A DNA stretch of 64,000 nucleotides from Chlamydomonas sphaeroides (taxonomy: Eukaryota > Chlorophyta > Chlorophyceae > Chlamydomonadales > Chlamydomonadaceae). The position numbers were made by a program, and so were the translations under genes. Positions 1 to 10,900 of this stretch are shown here, piece after piece. The stretch spans positions 53,407-117,406 of the forward strand of contig BDDC01000006.1 of the NCBI GenBank assembly GCA_001662425.1, written 5' to 3'. Every line of letters begins with the position of its first letter. Position 1 is the stretch's first letter. Under the pieces are notes generated by a model that had not been told where the DNA came from, did no database searches, and saw nothing but the letters and a program-made list of their open reading frames with translations.

Positions 1-119
1 GTTTGCGCCTCGCCCACCTCACCTACTCCCCCGACGATCCCCCACAAACTAGCCCAGGGCTGCTGGCTCTGGTTTGTCAAGCTGCTCTGTTGCTTCCCTC
101 GGTGCCCCCAACCCTGCAG

Positions 120-3100
120 CCGGGGCGTGGACCTCATCCGCGTCACCTACATCCCCGACTCCCGGGCCGACATCGCGGAGGCGCTGGCCGACTGCCGCCG
201 CCGCGTGGGCCCCGCCGGCTTCGTGTTCACCAGCGGCGGCATCGGTCCCACGCACGATGACGTCACGTACGAGGCGGTCGCGGGGGCGCTTGGTGGGTGC
301 CGTGCGTCCGTACGTCATCGCGTCCCGGTCACGTCACGCCGTACGGTAGCAGTGTCGTGCGGGCCGATCCATCACAACGCACAACGTCACGTGGTTTAGG
401 CGGCCGCGGTGCCCCTACCTGGGTGCCGTGTGTCGTGGCGCTCCCGTCATCGTTGCTGCGCGTGGAGCCTGGGGTGCCGCGCGGCGTGTGTCGACATGAG
501 CGGAGCAGGCAGCGCACGCAGCACGAGGTACTGTGAGGCCGGCGGCGGTGCGCGGGGAGCGGCGCCGATGCTTGGGCAGGAAGCAAATGGCTGTAGGTGC
601 AGCTGCTGGCGGGGCCGGTGCGCGCGCGCCAGCGTGGAGCGTGCGGCAAGGACCCCAGCCGTTGGGCCCGGGCGATTGGGTCGAGGTGGATGGGCGCTAG
701 CGCCGGCGTCGCCCGGTCAGTGGCGGATTAGGCGATCGCCATGGACGCCCTGCCCTCTGCTGGCGCCCCTCCCCACTTGCCAGGCCTGCGCCTGGAGCTG
801 CACGCGCCCACGGTGGAGCGCATGCGCGAGAGCTACTCGCGGCGCGGCATGGAGCTCAACGAGGCGCGCCTGCGCATGGTGCGGCAATTGGGGGCGTGGG
901 GGACATGTCGCGACAAGCTGCCATGTTGTTGTGGGCAATGTCAGATTGCGATGGGACGCTGGGGGCCGCGGGTTAGGCGTCGGCGTGGCATGCAGAAAGG
1001 GGCCCTGGGCAGGGGCCTTGAGGCAAGAGCGCCGGGGGCGCCAGCAGTGGCAGGCAGCACCAACAGCAACAGCACTCGGCCGCGGGCCCCACAATAGACG
1101 CTTTGTCAGTCCCGCTTGCTCTTTGGAAGCCGAGTGCGCTGTGGGCCCGCGAACATGCGGGAGCTGGGGATGTTGCCTGCACCGGGACCTTCGTCACTGC
1201 TATCGCAACCTCTACCCACTTTATGCTACCCCTCCCCACAGGCCACGCTGCCCACCCCTTGTGAGGTGCTGTTCACCGAGGGGCTGTGGGTGCCGCTGGT
1301 CAACGCCGACGGAGTGTGAGTCGTCTGCTTTGCTGGATAGCGTCGCAGGATCTAGCTTGTACTCCGTGCACTGGACTCCGTAAGCTGCTGCGGCGGTTGC
1401 TGCCGGCGACGCCTGTGCATCGTTAGCAGGGCTGCACATCATTCGAGAGTCGACGTGGTCAGCGGCGGCGCACCCGCTCGCCCCCAGCGGCGGGCAATGC
1501 AGCGTGGCACGTGTCCTTGAGCCCCACCGGCCCGCGTGACGCGTGACGCTTGCGGAGGCATGTGCTGCCGCTCGGGTGGCACAGCCCCCGGATGCGGCGT
1601 GCTGTTGTGGGGACCCAGCATACATGCTGGCCGCCGGCGCTTGGCCGCCTCGCCTGCGCAGGTACATCCTGCCAGGCATCCCCAAGCTCTTCCAGTCCAT
1701 GATCGCCGCGAACCAGGCAAGCCGCGGCCGCGCTAGCTGGTGTGCCTATGTGGCCTATGTGGGTGCAGCGCGTCGCATGGCCACGGCCGCAATGGTGGCG
1801 GTGGCGGTGGCGGTGGCGGTGGCGGTGGCGGTGGCGGTGGCGGTGGCGGNNNNNNNNNNNNNNNNNNNNNNNNNNNNNNNNNNNNNNNNNNNNNNNNNNN
1901 NNNNNNNNNNNNNNNNNNNNNNNNNNNNNNNNNNNNNNNNNNNNNNNNNNNNNNNNNNNNNNNNNNNNNNNNNNNNNNNNNNNNNNNNNNNNNNNNNNNN
2001 NNNNNNNNNNNNNNNNNNNNNNNNNNNNNNNNNNNNNNNNNNNNNNNNNNNNNNNNNNNNNNNNNNNNNNNNNNNNNNNNNNNNNNNNNNNNNNNNNNNN
2101 NNNNNNNNNNNNNNNNNNNNNNNNNNNNNNNNNNNNNNNNNNNNNNNNNNNNNNNNNNNNNNNNNNNNNNNNNNNNNNNNNNNNNNNNNNNNNNNNNNNN
2201 NNNNNNNNNNNNNNNNNNNNNNNNNNNNNNNGGCGGCGGTGGCGGTGGCGGTGGGAACTCACAACGCAAGGGCGCGACCCGGAACCAGGCGCGAGGGCGG
2301 CCGCGGCTGCCCCCGCCCGGACCTGAAGGCGGGCCAGCCGTGGGGTGCCTGGGGGTGCCGCCCAGCGCCGCCCTCCGGGTCACTCTCTGCCCCCCCTGTC
2401 CAGCTTGCCCACGTCGGCCTCGGCTTTGCTCACGCTGGCTGCTCACGCTGGCTACTCACGCTGGATGTCAACGCTGTCCGGCCCCGCCCCCGCAGTCCCG
2501 CTTCACGGGCCCCGCCTTCCACTCGGCCCAGCTCTTCACGCATCTGGGCGAGAGCTTCATCGCCGACGTGGGTGCCGCGGCGCTCGCCGGCTGGGAGCGC
2601 CGCCGCGGGCCGCACACAGGGGGGTGGGAGGTGCTGCCTGCACAGCGAGGCCGGTCGCCATGGCCGCGGCGCCGTGTGTGGACGTGCGCCCCGACCTGGC
2701 TGATCAGCCCCTTCGCCGCCGGTCCACTCGCCCCGCAGGGCCTCACTGCGCTTGCCGCCAAGCACCCCAAGGTGTCCATTGGGTGAGTTGCTCGCGGGGT
2801 ACCTGCAGGGAAGGGTGAGATGGTGATTGTGCCGAGGGGACGCCGGCGGCGCGCCGCCGACGGACGCTGCCGCGCAGCCCCCAAGGCCACGTCACCCTGG
2901 AGGCGTGCGCTGTCCGCCATGTGCCTCAGCGCCGCCGCGCCTTTCTCCGCCGCCCCACCCCCCTCCATGCCTCCCCGCTGCCTTCCCCGCCAGCTCCTAC
3001 CCCAACACCGCCGCCGACGCGGACTCCACGTACAAGGTCAAGCTGGCGTTCAGCGGGCGCGACCCGGACGCGCTGGCAGCGGCGGTGGCCGACGTGCGGT

Positions 3101-3147
3101 CGGGGCTGGGCGACATCTGGCTGCCAGCGCCGGCGAGCAAGGCGTAG
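120..3147 (+). CDS. MoCF/molybdopterin-binding domain protein related to FAD synthase (FLAD1-like), 3' part
   Basis: Seven exons chain in consistent phase: 120-292, 784-878, 1242-1315, 1662-1716, 2496-2567, 2739-2782, 2994-3147 (stop TAG). The first carries the MoCF signature (FTSGGIGPTHDDVTYEAV). Later ones give LNEARLRM, ATLPTPCEVLFTEGLWVPLV, YILPGIPKLF and the C-terminal SYPNT..YKVKLAF block typical of CinA/FLAD1-type MoCF proteins. In FLAD1 this domain has been linked to FAD hydrolysis, while the FAD-synthesising PAPS-reductase-like domain is separate. Here MoCF lies at the C-terminus, so any synthase half would be upstream of the window (inference). The intron after 1716 uses a GC donor and contains a hexanucleotide repeat and an assembly gap. 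The true 5' end is outside the window. Family assignment is strong; the exact reaction is uncertain. Confidence 0.85.
1794..1849. repeat. (GTGGCG)n hexanucleotide microsatellite, left flank of gap
   Basis: About nine GTGGCG units run into the assembly gap at 1850 and resume at 2232-2254. The array lies in the intron between exons 1662-1716 and 2496-2567. The gap is probably an uncollapsed or unassembled continuation of this repeat. Confidence 0.95.
1850..2231. other. Assembly gap (382 N)
   Basis: A run of N flanked on both sides by the same GTGGCG repeat. It lies within an intron of the MoCF gene, so the coding model is not interrupted. Its true length is unknown. Confidence 0.99.
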
Positions 3148-4111
3148 ATCTCGGGCGGTTGCGTTTTGGGCTGCTAAAAAGGAGGGGGAATGTGGGTCGC
3201 CGCCGCCGGCGAGCAAGGCGGAGAGGCATGGGCGGTTGCTCTGCTGTGGCTGCGCTCAGGCTAGTGGAGGGGGTTGAGGAGAGGGCTGCCGGCGCTGGCG
3301 AGGGGCGGCGGTCACTGGCAGGTGCGGTGTGGAGAGCTGGCTGCGCTGCGTGCGGTGCGGTTGGGGCGCGTGTCGAGTGATCCGGTGTGTACGCGGAGGG
3401 GCTGGCGGAGGCGAAGGGTGGTTGCAGGGCCGCAAGCGCGGTGTCGCAGTGCCGCTGCACTAGCTAGCGCGGCCACGCTGCTTTGGCCACTCACGGAACG
3501 AGGCAGCGTCTCCGACGGTAGGCCGCGACGCTCGGCGGCACGGGCACGCAGGAGCTGTGTAGCATGGTAACGGTCGGGACGTTAAGCTTACAGTGCCGCT
3601 GCTTATTCAGCGCGGCGGTGCTCTGCGCCAGCGCCTCACCGCCGGCCGCGCGGCCGCGGCGGCCAATGTGCCGCCCACCAAGCCAGATATGCAGCTACGA
3701 GTGCGCATTGAGGGCATGCAAGAAATCCACGATGCGCTTCCGTGGGATCACACGCATCTCACACGCAGTTCTGTTCTACTAAACACTTGATATCACGTAG
3801 GGCAGTTTCACGAGATGGGTTCACTATCGCAATGTTCACTGGCGCCGGCGCCATACCCCAAATCACGCTCCAGCCCAAGCCCTCGCTCGAGAACCCCTCC
3901 GCTTCAAGCCATGCAAGGACCGCGCAAGACATACTCTGGCAAACTGCACCCCTGCGGCTGTACTGCTGCTATAACACATTGCATGCGTGCGGGTTACGAA
4001 GAACTACCCCGGACCACGACGGTCAGATGCCTGCCCTGCCACCCGGCGCAGCTTGAAACCCTACTTTGCTTCCATGGCGGCGCCCCTCCGACAGCGCACA
4101 TGCGCGTGCGC
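3148..4111. other. Convergent 3' intergenic region
   Basis: Lies between the stop codons of the MoCF gene (+) and the Tyr/Pro-rich gene (-). Only overlapping low-complexity ORFs are present, none with a recognisable domain. A minus-strand TGTAA (3592-3588) could serve as a distant polyadenylation signal for the Tyr/Pro-rich gene. No TGTAA was seen on the plus strand here. Confidence 0.6.
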
Positions 4112-5071
4112 TTAGTAGTAGCCGTAGCCGTAGCCGCCGTAACCGCCATACGGCGGCGGAGGGGCTCCGTAGTAGCCCGGAGGCGGCGGGTAAGACGGGG
4201 TGCCGTAGTAGTCCGGTGGCGGCGGATACGATGGGGTGCCGTAGTACCCGGGCGGCGGCGGGTACGACGGGGTGCCGTAGTAACCCGGAGGCGGCGGGTA
4301 CGACGCGGCGCCGTAGTACGGAGGGGGATAGTATGTGGGCGGGTAGGAGGGGCCGTAGTACGGCGGTGGGCTGACGTAGTGGCCCGGGCCGTAGGCGGGG
4401 CCCCAGGTCAGCGCGGAGCGGCGCAGCGACGCAGCCCTGCGGCACGACAAGGGAGGCACGGGAGGGGGCATGAGAGATGAGGATGGGGCGCAGGGCGCGT
4501 GGTTGCACGGGTGGGGGGGAGGTGCCAGGCTACGTGACAGGCGCAGGGCCGCGGAGGAGACGACGCCCGCCGGGGGGCAGCCGGCCCGGGCACTGCGTCC
4601 GTTGGCCGTCCAGTGGCCGTGCGGCCTCAGCAGACTGTCTTGGGTTCTTGCACGCAGCTGCAGGCCCGTCTTGGGACTGTCTTGGGACCGTCTTGGGACC
4701 GTCTTGGGACTGTCTTGGGTTCTTGCACGCAGCTGCAGGCCCGGCAACGCATGCCGCGGCCCGGTCCGCCGCTCGCGCGCCCTCCCCGACCCCGCAAGCC
4801 TCTGCCTCGAGGCGCGCCGGCCCAATCCCAGACCGCCGCCCGCAGCTGCCAACGGCTGCCAGCAGCTCCGCGCACACCTGACTTGATGGGGCCCGTCCTG
4901 TGCCGAGGAGGCGGCGGCAGCAGAGCCTGCTGGGAGGACGGCGCCTCGCTGAAGGCTGGACGGCAGCAACAGCGCCACGAGGCCTAGGCCGGCGGCGATA
5001 AGCAGAGCCAGGGCCAGGGCGCGGCCCAGCAGGGCGCGGCCGTGCCGCGGCGAGGGGCCGGGGGTTGGCAT
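4112..5071 (-). CDS. Tyr/Pro-rich protein with N-terminal signal anchor
   Basis: Two exons, 5071-4878 and 4436-4112 (stop TAA), joined in phase (AG|G codon) to give 172 aa. Residues about 12-35 form a hydrophobic segment rich in Leu and Ala after Arg/His, consistent with a signal peptide or type II anchor. The C-terminal third is made of imperfect SYPPPPGYYGTP units, four in a row, ending in a Gly/Tyr tail. Such Tyr-Pro-Pro repeats occur in cell-wall or extracellular structural proteins and in tails of membrane-associated proteins. No enzymatic domain is visible. The single intron (4437-4877) carries a duplicated 36-bp block. A cell-surface structural role is inference only. The splice model is well supported because both exons keep frame and composition. 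Confidence 0.65.
   Translation of the reverse strand: MPTPGPSPRHGRALLGRALALALLIAAGLGLVALLLPSSLQRGAVLPAGSAAAASSAQDGPHQVRCARSCWQPLAAAGGGLGLGRRASRQRLAGSGRARERRTGPRHALPGLQLRARTQDSPKTVPRRSQDSPKTGLQLRARTQDSLLRPHGHWTANGRSARAGCPPAGVVSSAALRLSRSLAPPPHPCNHAPCAPSSSLMPPPVPPLSCRRAASLRRSALTWGPAYGPGHYVSPPPYYGPSYPPTYYPPPYYGAASYPPPPGYYGTPSYPPPPGYYGTPSYPPPPDYYGTPSYPPPPGYYGAPPPPYGGYGGYGYGYY
4633..4743. repeat. Intronic direct repeat (36 bp x2) around a 12-bp array
   Basis: Two identical 36-bp copies (4633-4668 and 4708-4743) flank about three copies of a CTTGGGACCGT-like 12-mer. The whole structure sits in the only intron of the Tyr/Pro-rich gene. Confidence 0.9.
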
Positions 5072-5568
5072 CGCGCGAGCGCTCGGGATGCGGGGTTGGT
5101 GCAGGGCTGTTGCGGAGGCTGGGTGAAGCTTGCAACGCAGTGGCGAGTGAATTGTGGAGGCGAGGATGAGGTATAGAACGGCGACAATGGGTTCGGGGGG
5201 TTGGAGAAGAAGCGCGTGGCTTCCGGCGTTTGCTCGTGGAGTCGGAGAGCCGGACCGGAGACGAGGCACCTGCCGGCGGCTCCTTGCCTCGAGCACTGGA
5301 GACGAACGGCTTTCGTCGTCGTTAACATCACAAGATATAATGATATGCGCAGCAAGCAGTGGCTGCTGCCACGGACATTGCCGGCGACGGGCTCGCTGCC
5401 GCACAACCGCCCGCCCGCGCGCTTCAAGTACCACACCGCACCGCACGCAGCGCCGTGTTCTGTCCTCCAGCACCTCCCAGCCGCAATCCGCACGAGCCAC
5501 AGCACCTCTCACCTAGCATCGAGCCCCGCAGCACCCGCTCCCCCGCCCATGCGCCGCACGCCCCTGCC
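5072..5568. other. Intergenic: promoter of the Tyr/Pro-rich gene and 3' UTR of the upstream minus-strand gene
   Basis: Both neighbours are on the minus strand, so this segment holds the 3' end of the 601-aa gene and the 5' flank of the Tyr/Pro-rich gene. No homology block, RNA gene or clear regulatory motif was recognised. Confidence 0.5.
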
Positions 5569-7484
5569 CTACACGCGCCGCCCCTGCACGTACCCGCCCT
5601 CGTCCTCCGGCCCCAGCGCCCTCCCGTCGCGCCCGGGGCTGCCCGGTCTTCGCCGCGGCGACGCCGCGCGCGGCCGGGCCTTCAGGGCCACAAACGTCGG
5701 CCGAACCCGCTCCAGGCTGATGGGCAGGTCCTGCCGCGCCACAACCTGCTCCAGGCTCGGCCCGTCCAGGCCTGCGATGTACTGGTTGCCCGTCGTGGCA
5801 CCGCCCGCCGCCGCCGCCGCCGCGGCAGCCGCCGTCGCCACCGCCGCCGGGCCCATGATTGCCGGCTTGGTGCTGCCGCACGTGTACTGCCGCTGCACGT
5901 CGCGGATCTGGCTGCATAGCTGGTCGTACGACGGCGCCGCGATGAAGGGCGGCGGCCGGGAGCGCAGCAGGTGCTCGGCCGTCTGCGCGGGCGGCGGCGG
6001 CGTGAGCTGCGGCTTGGGCGCGGCCTTGGAGGACAGGTAGGCGCGTGTGAAGGTGGGGTGCATGGCGGTGTTCTGCGGGAACAGCGCCCGGAACATGGCC
6101 ATCTCCCGCGGGTCGGCGCCCGGCTCCTCCTGCGCCCAGCTTATGCGAGCCGTCGGCGCCGCCGCCGACGCCTCCGGCGCCGGCTCCGTCTGCTGCTGCT
6201 GCTGCGGCGGCGACTCCGCTTCCACCACCGGCGCCGGCTCCACCGCCTCGTCCTCGGCGGCGGCGTCCTCGGCAATGCCCTTGACGCCGGTGATGAAGGT
6301 CAGATCCGGTCCGTCATCGGCGGCTGCGCCGCCGCGGCGCGGCGGCGCGCGGCCGGCGAGCATCGCGTGCTCCGGCACCACGGTCTCGAAGCTGATGAGT
6401 GGGCCGTTGAGCAGCGCCTTCCGCATGCGCGCGTCCACCACCACCAGCTGGTCTAGGATGCTGTCGAGCGCCTCAAGGTCCGCCACACTGCTGACGCCCC
6501 ACGGCGGCGCCGCCGGAAACAGCGGCCCGCCGGACCCCTCCTCCGGCGGCGGCCACGCCTGCCCCGGCTCTCCCGGCGCCGATGAAGCTGCGATGGCGGC
6601 CTCCGCCGCGGCCATCACGTCCTCGGCGAGCGCGCCGGCCGCAGCCGCGGCGGCGGCCGATAGCGGCGCGGAGGAGCTGGCAATGACGGCGAAATCGTTG
6701 CCGCCGCCACCGACGGCGGCGCGAGCGCTGCCGGCTCGCCGCGGCGCCAGGGCGCCGGCGTCGAGGTGGTGCTTCATCTGGTTGTGGCGCATGAAGGCGC
6801 TGGGCGGCTTGCGCTTGGGCAGGTAGGGGTGGGCCGCGGGCGCCGGCCCCGGCAGCATGGTTGCGGGCTGCTGCGTAAGCTCGGCCGCCAGCGCCAGCGC
6901 GGCGGCGGTGGCGGCGCTGATGGGCCCGCCGACCTGGGTGCCGAGGAGTCCAGACGGCATGCCGGGCCCGGGTCGCCCGGACGGGCCTGGGATGGGGGCT
7001 GCGCTGTAGCCGTGCATGAGCGGCGGCAGGCGGGCGTTCTGGACGCCTGCCATGCCGTCCCCCGCGTGGCTGGCGGTGGCTGGAGACGGTGCTTGGAGGT
7101 AGACGCCGGCGGGCTGGGAGCCGATGCCGGAACGCCTTGGCCCTCCGTCGCCGGAGGGGCGGCTCTTGGCGTGCGTCGCCAAGGCCACGCGGCCGGCGAT
7201 GGCGGAATTGGCCGTGCCCATGAGGCTGCCGGGTCCGGGGCCGGCGGAGCTGGGTGCTATAGATGGCAAGGACTCATTGAGCGCGCTACCGAGCGTAGCA
7301 CGGAGCTCCTGGGGCTGCGGGGCCAGCGGGGCGAGTTTGGGGAGGAGGGTTGCGGGTTGACATGCAGACAGCGTGTTGCATGCCAATGGCTCCGGACCAG
7401 ACGTGGCCCCGTGCCCACACATACGTTTGCGTGCTGTGGGAAGAAGACTTCCTCGTTCAGGTTGATGGCCGCGGCCTTGGCCAT
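5569..7484 (-). CDS. Unrecognised 601-aa Ala/Pro-rich protein
   Basis: Model: exon 7484-7425 (MAKAAAINLNEEVFFPQHAN, phase 0) and exon 7314-5569 (stop TAG); an alternative acceptor would start exon 2 at 7308. I do not recognise a family. The protein is mostly Ala/Gly/Pro linker, including poly-Ala (about nine residues) and a Q5 run. Several less biased islands may be functional: a basic patch KRKPPSAFMRHNQMKHH, an acidic/hydrophobic stretch DLEALDSILDQLVVVDARMR, and a C-terminal block with PREMAMFRALFPQNTAMHPTF and DQLCSQIRDVQRQYTC. The tail is Arg/Pro-rich (SPRRRPGSPGR). It lies head-to-head with the S1-domain gene. The long open frame with alga-like codon use supports a real gene; function is unknown. 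Confidence 0.7.
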
Positions 7485-7939
7485 GGCGCCAGTCCGCGCA
7501 GTCTAAGCTTGTTAGATTCAGCCTCAACACCCCCAGCTCATGTCATAGCTTCAATATGCTTTATAATGGTTAAATCATAGCTGGAGGAGGATATCGCAAG
7601 GGTCGCGGATGGGCAAGCCAGTCGCTGCGTGCGGTGTACGCCTATGGAGGGCGATTTACATGAAAAATACTTTGCTTGGTGTCGAGCTATTGCTTTTGTC
7701 TGGGTTTGCGCGGAGTCACTTGGGCTCATCGTGCAATGAAACCTGCCACGGCATACCAGGAAACCACGCCGCGCAGCGCACATGTGCGACTGATCACAAA
7801 CAATATGAATGATGGCGCGCTAGGTGCCTGGCCTTGTCTCAACCAGTAGGCCACAATTTTACCACGGTAGCCACAAACACACGCCAAACGCCCAACAGCG
7901 CCGCCACAGCGTCTTGTCATTGCTCATTGACTGCAAACA
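7485..7939. promoter_or_regulatory. Divergent intergenic region between the 601-aa gene (-) and the S1-domain gene (+)
   Basis: Only 455 bp separate the two start codons. The segment is less GC-rich than its surroundings and contains a TATA-like site for the minus-strand gene. No plus-strand core element was identified. Confidence 0.5.
7560..7565 (-). promoter_or_regulatory. TATA-like element upstream of the 601-aa gene
   Basis: TATAAA reads on the minus strand about 76-81 nt upstream of the ATG at 7484, in a locally AT-rich stretch. The position fits a core promoter with a short 5' UTR, but there is no transcript evidence. Confidence 0.35.
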
Positions 7940-10900
7940 ATGCGCCTGCTTCTCCATCGCGCCGACGGCGCGCTGGGGACCGCACGAGCATGCATCGGCG
8001 GGCGCTGCTTCGTTCCTGGCGTGCACCGGAGACGAGGGCGCCAGCAGCGGACCGAGACGCAAGCTGCAGCCTTGCGAAAGGTACGGGCCTTTGCTGCCAC
8101 GCCGGGGCGTGATCTGACCGCCGTGGGGACCACGGCGTCCCCACCCCCACTTCCCGCCGTGCCCACTAGGGACCCTGCCTGCTGACCCCCCGCACCTTCC
8201 CCGCATCCTTAAACGTCCAGGAGACTGGCTCCAATCGCCCCCGGCGCCGCCGCGTCGGCGGCAGCCCCTTCACCAGCGACGCTGACGACGACGACCTAGA
8301 CGACCTCGACGGCGCCGGCGGTGCCGCCGACGGCGGCGCCGCCGCCCGCTACGTCGAGTACGGCGCCGTCGTCGAGGCCGTGCCCGACAGCCCTGACGCC
8401 GCAGCCCTGGCGGCGGCGGACCGCGCCCGCCGCCTGGCCGCCGCCAAGCGGGCCCGCGCCGCCGCCTTGGCCAAGGAGGATGACGGCCAGCTGCAGGCTC
8501 GCCTGGCTGCCAAGCAGGCCATGCTGTCGTCGGGGCTGGGATCCATGCCCATGTTCCAGGAAGCCATGTGGGAGGCGGCCGAGGCGGCGGAGGCGGCGGC
8601 CAAGCAGCCGGCTCGGCCGGCCGGCGAGGGTGCGGCCGCGGAGCGGGCCGGGAGCCGCGGGCCAGCGGGAGGGGCAGGGATAGTGAGCGCGCTGGCTCAA
8701 GCCCGCAGGATGGGCATTGCGATGCGCGCATGCACGCCGCGAGAGGGAAGGTGGCCATGCGTGGCGTGGGGCGGGGGGGCTGCACCGGCGAGCCGCCCTG
8801 CTCCCCCCTGGCCCTGCCGGGCGTCCCGTACCTGCGGCTCCTCAGCTGCGCGCTCCCCCATGTCCCGTACCTGCGGCTCCTCACGTCCTCAGCCGCGCGC
8901 GCCCGCTGCCGCCCGCCGCTCCCCCCCCGCGCAGGCCCCGACATCGACGTCCTGGCCGTGGTGGTGGCCCGGGAGGGCGGCGACTTGGAGTCCGACTGGG
9001 CCGCGCTGGAGGGCAGCCGCAGCACCACCGGCCTCGCCAAGGCCGCCGCCGCGGGCCGCGCCGGCGGCAAGTTCGGCGGCGCCGCCGGTGCGGCGGCGCT
9101 GCCGTCGGACGAGCTGCTGGCTCCGCCGTCCAACCCGCGGGTGCGCGAGGGCGTCGTCGCAGGGGGGCAGCGCAGGCATGGGCGCAGGGAGACGGGCTGA
9201 GGGGGGGCGGGGATGGGTGGAGGGGTGGGTGGAGGTGGTGCTGACGCAAAGCGCTCATCGGCCGGTCCGGTCCGGTGTGCCTGGTGGACGAGCGCGTCCA
9301 GCGGCCCCGGCCCCGGCCCCTGGTCCGCAGGTCGCGCGCCTGCGCGCGCAGGGCGGCTCTGGCGGCCGCAAGCGCCGGCTCTTTGCGCGCGACGATGAGG
9401 ACACAGCCGACGGCAGCCTCTTCGCTGGCAGCTCCTACAGCAGTGATGACGATGACGGGCTGCTGGGAGACGGCTGGTCTGACGCGCCGGCGGCGCGGCG
9501 GCCGGCGGCGGGCGCGGCGGCGCCGCCGTCGCGGTGGACGGGCGTGGTGCCGCCGCCGGTGGCCAACCCGTTTCTGGCCATCCCGAGGACTCCGCGGGGC
9601 GGGGCGGGGTACGAGACCGCAGACGAGCTGCTGGACCGCATGCTGGACGAGGAGGTGCAGAAGTACATGCCGGCTGCGGAAAAGGTACGGATGTCGCATA
9701 CTGCACTGTCGCTGTACGGTCGTACGGGTGCCGTCGCGTTAGGCGTCGCACAACTTGTGCCTGCCGCGGCCCTGGATGCGTCCTGCGCTCCGCGCCGTAC
9801 ACCGTACAGCCAGCCCACACGTAACGCACCACACGGCATGCGCCGCAGGCCGTCGACGACGAAAAGTACGACGACGACGGGTACGACGAGTACGGCAACA
9901 TGCGGCCCGGCGGCGGGCCGCGCGAGCGCGCGGCGGCGGCCAAGCTGCAGTACGAGGACGACGTGCTATCAGCGTTGCGCAAGGGCCTCTTTGACGAGGA
10001 CGCCGAGGCTCTGGCGCCCAAGCCGCAGCGGCCGGGCGCTTCCGCGCCGCAGCCCAAGGCGCCGCCGCGGCGGCGGCAGCCGCCTCCCGGCGACTACGAC
10101 TCGCTGATGGAGATGCTGGGCGAGGTGACGGGCGCGCTGGAGCAGGAGCAGGGCGTCGCGGCGGAGGAACTGGCCTGGGAGCGGGAGCAGGCGGCGCGGC
10201 GCCAGCAGCAGCAGCAGCAGCAGGCCGGGCCGCAGCCGCCGGTGCGCCGGCGGCCACTGACCACGACGGAGTTGCTGCGGCAGTCGGCGGCGGCGGACGA
10301 CGAGGCGCCGGCGCCGCTGGCGCGGCCGCAGGCTCGCGGCGCCGCCGCCAGCCGGAGCGCGCCGCCGCCGGCGGCGGCGCCCCAGGGCCTTGCTGACGAC
10401 TATGCGGCGTTCCTGGAGGACTTCTCGTTGGACGTGCTAGGTAAGGAGGATGCGGCTGGAGGTGGAGGGCATGGGATCCTGGCTGGCGTGGCCGTCTGCG
10501 GCTTTCGTGGCGCGCTGGGCATGGGCGGATGGGGGGCGGCTGGGTGCGCGATGTCGTCATCGGCATCGCCTGGGTTGAACGGTGTAGTCTTCGGCATCGC
10601 CTGGGTCCTTTGGCGCCCCGAACCTAGGGACAAGGGACCGGGCGGACTGCTGCTAGGGCGAAGGGGCATGCAGGCTGCGTGGCATGGGCCTCGCTGCTGC
10701 GAGACAGCCAGCTGCCAGCCTGCTGCTGTCGTGGCGCGGCGGGCGCTGCTGGACTGTGCCGCAATGCTGAGCTGCGCGCCTGCCTGCCTGCCTCGGCCCA
10801 GGTCAAGGCAGCAGCGCGCGGCCAGCTGCGCCGTCCGCCGCTGCCAAGGCCAAGCAGCAGCCGTCCCGCAGCGCCCTGGATCTGGATCTGGACCTGGACC

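Noticed and set aside
5569..7530. A single long minus-strand frame from 7530 as one exon
   Set aside because: Sequence upstream of about 7314 in that frame is out of character. A short first exon (7484-7425) with ATG and GTATGT donor joins in phase and gives a better start.
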